From positions 1-64,000 of the forward strand of contig NZ_QICJ01000004.1 of NCBI RefSeq assembly GCF_003201105.1: 64,000 nucleotides of DNA, read 5' to 3'. The position numbers and the translations under genes were made by a program. This DNA comes from Dyella sp. AtDHG13 (lineage in GTDB: Bacteria > Pseudomonadota > Gammaproteobacteria > Xanthomonadales > Rhodanobacteraceae). The notes beneath the pieces were generated by a model, which ran no database searches, had not been told where the DNA came from, and was given only the letters and a program-made list of their open reading frames with translations. This document shows positions 44,400 through 52,980 of the stretch, one piece after another. Position 1 is the stretch's first letter, and every line of letters starts with the position of its first letter.

Positions 44400-45728
44400 A
44401 TGCGCCTGTCCACTCTTCTTTGCGCCACCGGTTTGCTGTCCATGGCCGCCAGCCTGCCCGCTGCCGCGGCGCCGGTACTGATGATCTCCATCGACGGCCT
44501 GCGGCCCGCCGATGTGCTGCAGGCCGAGCAGCGCGGCCTGCACCTGCCCAACCTGCAGGCCTTCCTGCACCAGGGCAGCTATGCGCAATCCGTGCGCGGC
44601 GTGTTGCCCACGCTGACCTATCCCAGCCACACCACGTTGATCACCGGCGTGTCGCCAGCGCTGCACGGCATCGGCGGCAACCTCACGTTCGATCCGTACA
44701 ACAAGAACCAGCAAGGTTGGGACTGGTACGCCAGCGACATCAAAGTGCCCACGCTGTGGGACGCCGCACATGCCGCGGGCCTGCACACCGCGAACGTGCA
44801 CTGGCCGGTGAGCGTGGGCGCGCAGGTGGACTGGAACCTGCCGCAGATCTGGCGCACCGGCACGGCGGACGATCGCAAGCTGCTCGCGGCGCTCGCCACG
44901 CCGGGCCTGCTGCCTTCGCTGGAGCACGATCTGGGCCCGTATGCGGACGGCATCGACGAAAGCATGGCCGGCGACCGCACGCGCGCGCACTTCGCGGTGA
45001 AGCTGCTGGAAACACGCAAGCCGGATTTCATGACGGCTTACCTCACCGCGCTGGATCACGAACAGCACGTCAGCGGTCCGGATACACCGCAGGCCAGGGC
45101 GGTGCTGGGCCAGATCGACGAACTGGTCGGCGAGCTGGTGGACGCTGCCCGTCGCGTGCATCCCGACGGCGTCGTGGTGGTGGTGTCGGACCACGGCTTC
45201 CTGCCGGTGCAGCACGACGTGAACCTCTACGCACCGTTCATCGCGGATGGACTGGTTACCCTCAAGGACGGTGCCGTGACCGACTGGAAGGCCATGCCGT
45301 GGAACGACGGCGGCAGCGGCGCCATCGTGCTGCGCGATCCGAAGGATGCCGCCGTGCGCGACAGGGTCCAGGCCTTGCTGGCGCGATTGCAGAACGACCC
45401 GGCCTACGGCATCGCCAGCGTGCTGGACAAGACACGCGTGGACGAGGATGGCGGTACGCCGCTGGCCCAGTGGTTCGTGATGTTCAAGCCCGGCTTCGAA
45501 ATGGGCATCAAGCCCGATGCGCCGATGCCATCGCCCGGCCATTACCTGGGCATGCACGGCTACGATCCCTCGCTCGCGCAGATGCGTTCGACGCTCCTGA
45601 TGCGGGGCAAGGGCGTGCCGTCGAACAAGAACCTGGGCGACATCGACATGCGCGACATCGCGCCGACGGTTGCGCGCCTGCTTGGTGTCAGTCTGCCGCA
45701 AGCGCAAGGCAAGTCGCTGCTGCCCTGA
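44400..45728 (+). CDS. Nucleotide pyrophosphatase/phosphodiesterase (NPP, alkaline-phosphatase superfamily)
   Basis: 442 residues, signal peptide ~1-24. The NPP core: ISIDGLRP (metal Asp32), nucleophile Thr73 in TLTYPSHTTLITG, DHEQHVSGPD, VVSDHGFLP and GMHGYDPS as metal ligands. The enzymes cleave phosphodiesters and pyrophosphates (nucleotides, lysophospholipid head groups). Exported, so it acts in the periplasm with GlpQ and the phosphatase. A 30-bp perfect palindrome follows its stop. Confidence 0.9.
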   Translation: MRLSTLLCATGLLSMAASLPAAAAPVLMISIDGLRPADVLQAEQRGLHLPNLQAFLHQGSYAQSVRGVLPTLTYPSHTTLITGVSPALHGIGGNLTFDPYNKNQQGWDWYASDIKVPTLWDAAHAAGLHTANVHWPVSVGAQVDWNLPQIWRTGTADDRKLLAALATPGLLPSLEHDLGPYADGIDESMAGDRTRAHFAVKLLETRKPDFMTAYLTALDHEQHVSGPDTPQARAVLGQIDELVGELVDAARRVHPDGVVVVVSDHGFLPVQHDVNLYAPFIADGLVTLKDGAVTDWKAMPWNDGGSGAIVLRDPKDAAVRDRVQALLARLQNDPAYGIASVLDKTRVDEDGGTPLAQWFVMFKPGFEMGIKPDAPMPSPGHYLGMHGYDPSLAQMRSTLLMRGKGVPSNKNLGDIDMRDIAPTVARLLGVSLPQAQGKSLLP

Positions 45729-45734
45729 GCGCTG

Positions 45735-45764
45735 GCGACAACGCGTGTGCACACGCGTTGTCGC
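45735..45764. terminator. Perfect 30-bp palindrome after the NPP gene
   Basis: Arms GCGACAACGCGTGTG and CACACGCGTTGTCGC, no unpaired loop beyond the innermost bases, 6 bases after the stop. A strong hairpin followed by ATTTCG; terminator-like but without a real T-run, so rho-assisted ending or RNA stabilisation is possible. Confidence 0.6.
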
Positions 45765-45799
45765 ATTTCGCCGCATCTTCGCGCGTGTTTTAAATATCG

Positions 45800-45817
45800 G
45801 TGTAACCGCTGTTACAC
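45800..45817. promoter_or_regulatory. Operator-like palindrome upstream of the second receptor
   Basis: GTGTAACCGCTGTTACAC: 7-bp perfect arms around CGCT, 116 bases before the receptor start, in an AT-rich promoter-like stretch (TTTTAAATATCGG just upstream). The spacing and symmetry fit a dimeric regulator. No such regulator is encoded nearby. Confidence 0.6.
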
Positions 45818-45933
45818 ACGAAGCCTTCACGATTTCCTAATGCCGTACGAAAGGTTCGGACGGCTATTTCCCTTTTGAACTTTCCACTAGAGAACGTGCG
45901 GATTCACGGCGAATCCGCGCGCAAGGATTCGTC

Positions 45934-48240
45934 ATGCCCAAGCTTACCCTTCGCAGGACCGCGATCGCGCTGGCAACACTGGCATCGGTACACGGCGGCA
46001 TCGTGCTCGCCGACGACCTGAATCCGGCCGTTGCCGCGGCACCCGCCGCCGATGCCTCGGCCAACGGCAGCCGCGACAAGGCCAAGACCATGGAGGCCGT
46101 GTCGGTGGTGGCTTCCGGCGAAACGCGCCAGGTGCAGAAGGTCACCAGCGAGGACCTGCAGCAGCTCGCGCCAGGCACCAGCCCGCTGAAGGCCATCGAC
46201 AAGCTGCCGGGCGTGAATTTCCAGGCGGCCGACCCGTGGGGCGATTACGAGTGGTCCACGCAGATCACGCTGCACGGTTTCGACCAGAGCCGCCTGGGTT
46301 TCACGCTGGACGGCATTCCGCTGGGCAACATGAGCTACGGCACCACCACCGGCCTGCAGGTGACGCGCGCGATCAGCAGCGACAACCTGAGCACGGTGGA
46401 ACTCGCGCAGGGCGCGGGCGCGCTGGGCACGGCGTCGAACACCAACCTCGGCGGCACCATCCAGTTCTACTCGGCCGATCCGGATACGGTGGCCGGCGCG
46501 CGCATCAACCAGGTGATCGGTTCGGATTCCACCACGCGCACCTTCGTGCGCCTGGACACGGGCGACTACCACGGCTTCTCGATGTACGTGTCGTATGACC
46601 ATGCATCGACGGACAAGTGGAAGGGCTACGGCGACCAGCGCTCCGACCAGGTGAACCTGAAGTCGGTGTACCAGTGGGATGGCGGCAGCGTGAGCCTGTT
46701 CTTCGACAACTCGCGCCGCAAGGAATACGACTACATGGACCTGTCCCTGGCCAGCCAGAAGGCGCTGGGCTGGAACTGGGACTACCTGCAGCCCGATTGG
46801 GGCACGGCGGTGCAGATCGCCAATGCGTACAACGGCAAGGGTGCGTACCCGTCGGTGCTGTCGCCGCTGCCAGCCGGCTATGACCTGGTGGACTCCACCT
46901 ATTACGCGGGCGGCGGCATCCGCCGCGACAACCTCGCGGGCCTGAGCGGCACCTTCAACCTCAACGACCACGCCACGCTGAACATCGGCACGTACTACCA
47001 CGACAATCGCGGCGAGGGCCAGTGGGCCACGCCGTACGTGGCGTCCTCGCCCACCGTGCCGCTGGCCATGCGCACCACCGACTACGGCCTGGACCGCTAC
47101 GGCGGCACCGGTTCGTTGAATTACACCATCGGCAACAACGACATCGAAGTGGGCTTCTGGGCGGAGAACGCCAAGACCAACCAGGAGCGCAACTACTTCT
47201 ACCTCACCGGCGCGTACAACTACCTCAGCAACTTCTACGAGAACGAGGAACCGTTCCTGCGCGGCTTCTTCCAGCACTACGTCACGCAGACGCGCATGGC
47301 CTATGCGTCGGACACCATCCACCTGATGGACGACCGCCTCACCCTGAACTTCGGCGCCAAGGCGCTGGGCGTGACCAACGCGGCCGATTCCTTGGTGGCG
47401 AGCAGCGCGCTGGCGGCGGGCCGCATCCGCGCCAGCGATGGCTTCCTGCCGCAGGCCGGCGTGAACTACAAGATCGACGCCAACCAGGAGGTGTACGCCT
47501 CCTACAGCAAGAACCTCTCGGCGTACGGCTTCCTGCCCTTCAGCCAGTCGCAGGCGGCGTTCAACGCCAGCAAGAGTTCGCTCAATCCAGAGCAGTCGCA
47601 GACCTTCGAGCTGGGCTATCGCGTGCATGGCGACACCATCGAAGCCTCGGCCGATGCGTACTACACGCGCTTCACCAACCGCCTGCTGGCCGTGTCGCCG
47701 TGCAGCGCGGTGCAGACCTGCTCGGCCATCCTCAACAACGTGGGTTCGGTGAAGAGCACCGGCGTGGATCTGGCGGTGATCTGGCGTCCGGTGGAGCACC
47801 TGCGCTGGCTCAACTCGGTGTCGTACGACAACTCCAAGTACCAGGACGACTACCTCAACAACGGCGTGGTGGCCACCGATGGCAAGTACGTGGTGGGCAT
47901 TCCCACCTGGATGTTCACCAGCAACGTCAGCTACAGCTTCGGCGGCTTCACCGCGACGCTGGACGGCAAGTACACCGGCCGCCGCTACATTACCTACATC
48001 AACGATTCCCAGGTGCCCTCGTACTGGCTGTTCAACGCCGGCGTGAACTATGACGTGGGCGCGCTGTCCTTCGTGAAGGACCTGAGCCTGGGGCTCAACG
48101 TGACCAACCTGCTCAACAAGCGCTACTACGCGACCACGGGCACGAACGGTTACGTGGCCTCGGACCCGCAGGGCTGGAACCAGACGCTGATGGCCGGCGC
48201 CCCGCGCCAGGTGTTCTTCAACATCAACGCGAAGTTCTAA
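45934..48240 (+). CDS. TonB-dependent receptor, phosphate-ester locus, paralogue 2
   Basis: 768 residues. Signal peptide ~1-26, a TonB-box-like SVVASG, plug with IDKLPGVNFQAADP and TLHGFDQSRLGFTLDGIPLG, and a barrel ending FFNINAKF. It shares blocks with the receptor at 39307 (ETRQVQKVT, TNLGGTIQFYSADP, DTGDYHGFSMYVSY), indicating duplication around the phosphodiesterase genes. Probable outer-membrane uptake of a phosphorylated or lipid-head-group compound; substrate inferred only from neighbours. A strong terminator follows at 48328. Confidence 0.9.
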   Translation: MPKLTLRRTAIALATLASVHGGIVLADDLNPAVAAAPAADASANGSRDKAKTMEAVSVVASGETRQVQKVTSEDLQQLAPGTSPLKAIDKLPGVNFQAADPWGDYEWSTQITLHGFDQSRLGFTLDGIPLGNMSYGTTTGLQVTRAISSDNLSTVELAQGAGALGTASNTNLGGTIQFYSADPDTVAGARINQVIGSDSTTRTFVRLDTGDYHGFSMYVSYDHASTDKWKGYGDQRSDQVNLKSVYQWDGGSVSLFFDNSRRKEYDYMDLSLASQKALGWNWDYLQPDWGTAVQIANAYNGKGAYPSVLSPLPAGYDLVDSTYYAGGGIRRDNLAGLSGTFNLNDHATLNIGTYYHDNRGEGQWATPYVASSPTVPLAMRTTDYGLDRYGGTGSLNYTIGNNDIEVGFWAENAKTNQERNYFYLTGAYNYLSNFYENEEPFLRGFFQHYVTQTRMAYASDTIHLMDDRLTLNFGAKALGVTNAADSLVASSALAAGRIRASDGFLPQAGVNYKIDANQEVYASYSKNLSAYGFLPFSQSQAAFNASKSSLNPEQSQTFELGYRVHGDTIEASADAYYTRFTNRLLAVSPCSAVQTCSAILNNVGSVKSTGVDLAVIWRPVEHLRWLNSVSYDNSKYQDDYLNNGVVATDGKYVVGIPTWMFTSNVSYSFGGFTATLDGKYTGRRYITYINDSQVPSYWLFNAGVNYDVGALSFVKDLSLGLNVTNLLNKRYYATTGTNGYVASDPQGWNQTLMAGAPRQVFFNINAKF

Positions 48241-48327
48241 GCGTCCAACGCATGTGGAGGGCCTTCCCCCGCTTGGGGAAGGTGGGAGAGGGCAACGCCG
48301 TCCCGCCGGCGTACCCGCTTCTTGCAA

Positions 48328-48363
48328 GCCCTCTCCCGGTGATCCGGGGGAGGGCATTTTTTT
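48328..48363 (+). terminator. Rho-independent terminator of the second receptor
   Basis: GCCCTCTCCCGG and CCGGGGGAGGGC with a TGAT loop, followed by an A and seven T. It closes the phosphate locus before the ether-lipid-type pair. Confidence 0.9.
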
Positions 48364-48434
48364 GCGCTGCGACAGGGCCGCGGAAGCCGTTGGCTCTACC
48401 ATCGGCGAAGCTTGATGGATCGGGGAATCCATGC

Positions 48435-49145
48435 ATGGTTGTTTCAAACGCAACGGCGGGCCTGGGTCCGTCGCGCGGTATCGAGGGCGTCATCGCGCTG
48501 CTGGCGGTTGGCGCCATCGCGGGCATCACGTTCGCAGCGCCGGGTGAGATCGATGGCTGGCGCTGGCTGCACTGGGTCTGCAAGCCGCTGACCACGGCGC
48601 TTATCCTCGGCATGGTGCTGCGCACGCAGCCGGCGGTATCGCCGCGCTACCGGCGCTGGATGGCGGCCGGCATGGTGTGCTCGCTGGCGGGCGACGTGTT
48701 CCTGATGCTGCCGCAGGACGCCTTCGTGGCGGGGCTGGTGTCGTTCCTGCTGGCGCATCTGTGTTTCATCGTGGCCCTGCTGGGCGACAGCCGCTTCGCC
48801 GAACGGCCCTGGGGCATGCTGGCCTGCGTGGCCTATGGCGCGTTCAACCTGTGGGCGCTGTGGCCCTCGCTGCCGGACGCGCTGCATGCGCCGGTGGTGG
48901 TCTACGTGCTGGTGCTGTCCGGCATGGGCGGGCAGGCCGTGGTGCGGGCGAACCGGCATGCGCGGGATGCGCTGGCCGGCTCGGCGCAATGGTCGATGGC
49001 CGGCGCGCTGCTCTTCATGCTCAGCGATACACTGCTGGCCTGGGACCGCTTCCGCTTCGTCATTCCGTTGTCGGGGCTGTGGGTGCTGGCGACGTACTAC
49101 GCGGCGTTGTGGTGCCTGGCGCGTTCGGTCCGCGGGAGTCGTTGA
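48435..49145 (+). CDS. YhhN/TMEM86-family membrane protein (lysoplasmalogenase-like)
   Basis: 236 residues, ATG 48435. About eight hydrophobic segments; family marks are WVCKPLTTALILGMVL, GMVCSLAGDVFLMLP (GDxxL) and LFMLSDTLLAWDRF (SD..LA). Eukaryotic TMEM86B cleaves the vinyl-ether bond of lysoplasmalogens, and bacterial YhhN relatives are known or suspected to do likewise. It is 6 bp upstream of an alkylglycerol-monooxygenase-like gene, so a two-gene operon is likely. Confidence 0.8.
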   Translation: MVVSNATAGLGPSRGIEGVIALLAVGAIAGITFAAPGEIDGWRWLHWVCKPLTTALILGMVLRTQPAVSPRYRRWMAAGMVCSLAGDVFLMLPQDAFVAGLVSFLLAHLCFIVALLGDSRFAERPWGMLACVAYGAFNLWALWPSLPDALHAPVVVYVLVLSGMGGQAVVRANRHARDALAGSAQWSMAGALLFMLSDTLLAWDRFRFVIPLSGLWVLATYYAALWCLARSVRGSR

Positions 49146-49151
49146 AGCGCG

Positions 49152-50420
49152 ATGAATACGCAGGAAATCATCATCACCTGGGCCACGCCGGTGTTCTTCG
49201 CGCTGATCGCGCTGGAACTGCTGGTGGCGAAGCTGCGCGGCCGCTGCGTGTACCACAGCAGCGATGCGATCAACAGCCTCGGCCTGGGCGTGATCTCGCA
49301 GATCGTCGCGGTCTTCAGCAAGCTGCTCACGCTGGGCATCTATGCATGGTGCGTGCAGCATCTTGCCCTTTTCGCGTTGCCGGCGAACAGCGTGTGGGTA
49401 TGGGTCACGGCGCTGGTGTTCTACGACTTCTGTTACTACTGGCTGCATCGCGCGGGCCACGAGGTGAACATCCTCTGGGCCGCGCACGTGGTGCATCACC
49501 AGAGCGAGGACTACAACCTCTCCACCGCGCTGCGCCAGACCGGCAGCGGCGTGCTGCTGGGCTGGTTGTTCTACCTGCCGATGGCCGTGGTCGGCTATCC
49601 GCTGGAAGTGTTCGTGGTGGTGGCGCTGATCGACCTGCTGTACCAGTTCTGGGTGCACACGGAACTGGTCGGCCGGCTGGGCTGGTTCGACCGCGTGTTC
49701 TGCTCGCCGTCCAACCATCGCGCGCACCACGCGGTGAACGACCGATACCTGGATCGCAATTACGGCGGCATCCTGATCCTGTGGGACCGTCTGTTCGGCA
49801 CCTTCATCGAGGAAGACGACAGCGACCCGCCGGTGTACGGCACGCGCTCGCCGCTGCGCAGTTGGAATCCACTATGGGCCAATGCCGAGGTGTACTGGGC
49901 GACAGCCAAGGACGCATGGCACGCGCGCCGTTGGCGCGACAAGCTCCTGGTGTGGATCAAGCCACCGGGCTGGCGGCCGGCGGATGTGGCGCAGCGCTTT
50001 CCGAAGCCGGCGTTCGACATCGGGCGCGAGCGTTACCTGCCGGTGCTGTCGCGCGGCCTGACCGTCTACAGCCTGCTGCAGTTCGCGCTGCTGCTGGGCA
50101 TGGCGGTGCAGTTCCTCGATCTCGCCAAGCACCTGGCGGCGGTTGAGCTGGTGGGCTACGCGGTGTTCCTGGTACTGAGCCTTTCGGCGCTGGGCGCGCT
50201 TACGGAAGGGCGGCGCGTCGGCGTTGCCTTGGAGCTGGTGCGCTTGCTCGTTACGGCGGCCATTCCGTTGCTTACCGGCGGGTGGTTTGGCGTGCCTAGG
50301 CTGGATGGTCATGTGGTGGCGGCGCTGGTGGCCGTTCCCTTGCTCAGCGCCCTGGTGCTGGGCTGGCTGGCCATCTCCACGGCCACTCGCGAAGGCTCCG
50401 AAAAAGCCATCCCAGGCTAG
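49152..50420 (+). CDS. Sterol desaturase/fatty acid hydroxylase superfamily protein (alkylglycerol-monooxygenase-like)
   Basis: 422 residues, several membrane segments. The three di-iron histidine boxes are present: HRAGH, HVVHH and HRAHH; the surrounding words WLHRAGHEVNILWAAHVVHH and EDYNLSTALRQ closely echo animal alkylglycerol monooxygenase (TMEM195). Such enzymes oxidise the ether-bonded carbon of alkylglycerol lipids, using a pterin cofactor in animals. The C-terminal ~120 residues add four more helices. Paired with the TMEM86-like gene, it suggests ether-lipid turnover; substrate is inferred. Confidence 0.8.
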   Translation: MNTQEIIITWATPVFFALIALELLVAKLRGRCVYHSSDAINSLGLGVISQIVAVFSKLLTLGIYAWCVQHLALFALPANSVWVWVTALVFYDFCYYWLHRAGHEVNILWAAHVVHHQSEDYNLSTALRQTGSGVLLGWLFYLPMAVVGYPLEVFVVVALIDLLYQFWVHTELVGRLGWFDRVFCSPSNHRAHHAVNDRYLDRNYGGILILWDRLFGTFIEEDDSDPPVYGTRSPLRSWNPLWANAEVYWATAKDAWHARRWRDKLLVWIKPPGWRPADVAQRFPKPAFDIGRERYLPVLSRGLTVYSLLQFALLLGMAVQFLDLAKHLAAVELVGYAVFLVLSLSALGALTEGRRVGVALELVRLLVTAAIPLLTGGWFGVPRLDGHVVAALVAVPLLSALVLGWLAISTATREGSEKAIPG

Positions 50421-50504
50421 GACGAATGGCACTACCGCGCAGCTGCAGCATGGCAGGGGCGGGGGCATTCGTTATGATCGCGGCTCACGTCTGGGGATGA
50501 GCTG

Positions 50505-51941
50505 ATGGGTTTCTTCGATAAGTTGTTGCGCCACAAGCCAGTGGAGGTGCTACAGGCCGAGGCCGGCAAGCGTGGCGATTTCCGTCGCGTGCTGGGTCTG
50601 TGGCAGCTCACCGCCATCGGTATCGGCGGCATCATCGGTGTGGGCGTGTTCGTGCTGGCGGGCAAGCAGGCCGCCATCAATGCCGGCCCCGCCGTGGCCA
50701 TTTCCTTCCTGATCGCCGGCATCGCCAGCGCGGCGGCGGCGCTGTGCTACGCCGAATTCGCCGGCATGATTCCCGTCACCGGCAGCGCCTATACCTACGG
50801 TTACGCCGTGCTCGGCGAACTGGCCGCGTGGCTGATCGGCTGGGACCTGCTGCTGGAATACGCGCTGATCGTCGCCGTGGTGGCCATCGGCTGGTCCGGC
50901 TACGTGCAATCGGCGCTGACCAGCATGGGCATCCACATACCCGTATGGGCGCAGGGCGCGATAGGAACCGGCGAAGGCCACGTGTTCAACGTCATCGCCG
51001 CGCTGGTGACGCTGGGCGTGTCGGCGCTGCTGATCTTCCGCACCGAGTGGGGCGCGCGCTTCAACACGCTGGTGGTGGCGATCAAGGTGGCCGCGGTGGC
51101 GCTGGTGATCGGCATCGGCGCGTTCTACGTCAAGCCATCCAACTGGGTGCCCTTCATTCCCGAGCATGTGATCGGCCCCGATGGCGTCGGCCACTTCGGT
51201 TTCCAGGGCGTCGCGGCGGCGGCGGCCGTGGTGTTCTTCGCGGTGTTCGGCTACGACACGCTGACCACGGCGGCGGAAGAATCGAAGAACCCGCAGCGCG
51301 ACCTGCCGCGCGCGGTGCTGCTGTCGCTGGGCATCTCGATGACGATGTATCTGGCCGTGTCGATGGTGCTCACCGGCATCGCGCACTATTCCACGCTCAA
51401 CACCGACGCACCCGTGGCCGACGCCTTCAAGGGCCTGGGCCTGCAATGGGTGGCGCTCACCGTGTCGGTGTCGGCCGTGTTCGGCCTGATCAGCGTGCTG
51501 TTCGCCTTCATGCTGGGCGCCACGCGCATCTGGTATGCGCTGTCGCGCGACGGCTTGCTGCCGGGCTGGTTCGCCCATGTGCATCCGCGCTACGGCACGC
51601 CGCATCGCCCCACCATCGTACTGGGCGTGTTCACCGCACTCGTCGCCGGCCTGCTGCCGATCGAGGAAGTGGCGAAGCTGGTGAACATCGGCGTGCTGTC
51701 CGCCTTCATCGTGATCTGCACGTCGGTGATGATCCTGCGCAAGCGCAAGCCCGACCTGCATCGTTCGTTCCGCACGCCGCTGGTGCCGCTGGTGCCACTG
51801 ATCGGTATCGCGTTCTCCATCTGGCTGCTGGCGGAGCTGCCGCTGATCACATGGAAGGTGTTCCTGATCTGGGTGAGCATTGGCCTCGTGATCTACCTGC
51901 TCTATGGCATGCATCACAGCAAGCTGGAGAAGCAGGCGTAA
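50505..51941 (+). CDS. APC-superfamily amino-acid permease (CAT/YfnA type)
   Basis: 478 residues with 12 hydrophobic segments; the N-terminus is cytoplasmic. The APC signature GIGGIIGVGVFVLAG lies in helix 1, followed by the motif PAVAISFLIAGIASAAAALCYAEF; VFFAVFGYDTLTTAAEESKNPQRDLPRA in helix 6 is typical. Imports amino acids or choline-like cations with protons. GGGGATGAGCTG precedes the ATG. Shares the bidirectional terminator at 52081 with the outer-membrane protein gene. Confidence 0.85.
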   Translation: MGFFDKLLRHKPVEVLQAEAGKRGDFRRVLGLWQLTAIGIGGIIGVGVFVLAGKQAAINAGPAVAISFLIAGIASAAAALCYAEFAGMIPVTGSAYTYGYAVLGELAAWLIGWDLLLEYALIVAVVAIGWSGYVQSALTSMGIHIPVWAQGAIGTGEGHVFNVIAALVTLGVSALLIFRTEWGARFNTLVVAIKVAAVALVIGIGAFYVKPSNWVPFIPEHVIGPDGVGHFGFQGVAAAAAVVFFAVFGYDTLTTAAEESKNPQRDLPRAVLLSLGISMTMYLAVSMVLTGIAHYSTLNTDAPVADAFKGLGLQWVALTVSVSAVFGLISVLFAFMLGATRIWYALSRDGLLPGWFAHVHPRYGTPHRPTIVLGVFTALVAGLLPIEEVAKLVNIGVLSAFIVICTSVMILRKRKPDLHRSFRTPLVPLVPLIGIAFSIWLLAELPLITWKVFLIWVSIGLVIYLLYGMHHSKLEKQA

Positions 51942-52000
51942 AAGGGCAGCCGCTGTTGCAAGAGGCAATTCAAATCTCGCGCGAGTGCCCAATGTCCTCA

Positions 52001-52030
52001 TCGTCATTCCGGCCTGCGCCGGAATGACGA
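52001..52030. repeat. Minimal single-arm copy of the dispersed repeat (copy D)
   Basis: A compact 30-base hairpin: TCGTCATTCCGGC and GCCGGAATGACGA flank a four-base centre. Same core as 8461-8607, without a second arm. Confidence 0.75.
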
Positions 52031-52080
52031 GCGGGACCGAGGATCTTGAACAGGCATCCAAGGATGCCGGTGACATTAAA

Positions 52081-52108
52081 GAAAACGGCCGCTTGCGCGG
52101 CCGTTTTC
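52081..52108. terminator. Bidirectional rho-independent terminator
   Basis: GAAAACGGCCGC and GCGGCCGTTTTC with a TTGC loop. T-runs follow on both strands, so it serves the permease (plus) and the outer-membrane protein gene (minus). Confidence 0.9.
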
Positions 52109-52133
52109 CGTTTCCACTCTGGAAAAGCGACGC

Positions 52134-52721
52134 TTAGAAGCGCACTTCCACCGAAGCGGAGTAGGTCGCCACATTGGCGTTGGTCTGCGGCTGGTCGGAA
52201 CCGCCGCGGCCGTACTTGATGTGGTAGTTGTCGTAGTTGATGCCCAGGGCGACGTTCTTGGTCAGGTCGTAGCCCACGCCGGCACCGGCGTACCAGCCGT
52301 TGTTCCAGCTGCGCTCGGAGGCGGTGACGTTGCCGACGGTCACGCCGCCGGTGGTGCGCGAGCGCAGGTAGCCGCCGTGGCCGGTGACGAACCAGTTGTT
52401 GTAGAAGTTGTACTTGGCGTTCACACCGAGCTGGGCCACGCGCGGCTTGGCCGAGACGCTGGCGAAGTCGAAGTCGTTCTTCACCTTGCCGAGGTAGGCG
52501 TAGCCGATTTCGGCGCCCACGATGTTGTTCCAGCGCCAGCCGAAGCGCACGTTCTGGAACACGTCGGTCTTGTCGGACACGCCGCCGATGCGGTAGTTGC
52601 TCTGGCCCAGGTTGCCGGCCACGAAGAAGTTGTCGAGCTGGTTGGTGTTTTCGTCAGCCTTGGCAGCGAAAGGCGCAACAGCGACGACGGCCAAGGCGGC
52701 CGCAATAAGAGTCTTGTTCAT
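52134..52721 (-). CDS. Outer-membrane beta-barrel protein
   Basis: 195 residues; ATG 52721 chosen over 52733 because GGAG lies eight bases upstream. Signal peptide ~1-21 (...PFAAKA). The mature part is an eight-stranded barrel of OmpA/OmpW-like type: alternating aromatic strands (FFVAGNLGQSNYRIGG, VGAEIGYAYLGKV, NNGWYAGAGVGYDL) and the closing YSASVEVRF with C-terminal Phe. Role unknown (porin-like or adhesion). Divergent from the M61 peptidase gene. Confidence 0.8.
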   Translation of the reverse strand: MNKTLIAAALAVVAVAPFAAKADENTNQLDNFFVAGNLGQSNYRIGGVSDKTDVFQNVRFGWRWNNIVGAEIGYAYLGKVKNDFDFASVSAKPRVAQLGVNAKYNFYNNWFVTGHGGYLRSRTTGGVTVGNVTASERSWNNGWYAGAGVGYDLTKNVALGINYDNYHIKYGRGGSDQPQTNANVATYSASVEVRF

Positions 52722-52980
52722 GGAGTGCTCCATCTCTTTTTGTGATCCGCAGCGACAACAAGGGGGAATGTCGCTGGGGTCCGCGCGGGGATCGCGGTAA
52801 GAAAAGGATACGGGTTTTTAACTCTTGTAAAACCCTTGACATGTTTTGCGGATAGGCGAAGTTCAGGCACTTCCATGACCAATGGCAGGGGGTGCGGCAT
52901 GTCAACGCACACTAGCATCGGAGGTTCATGTTTCGTGCAGCTACGCGCCTTGCACGAATCGAAGTCCACAGGAGAACCTC

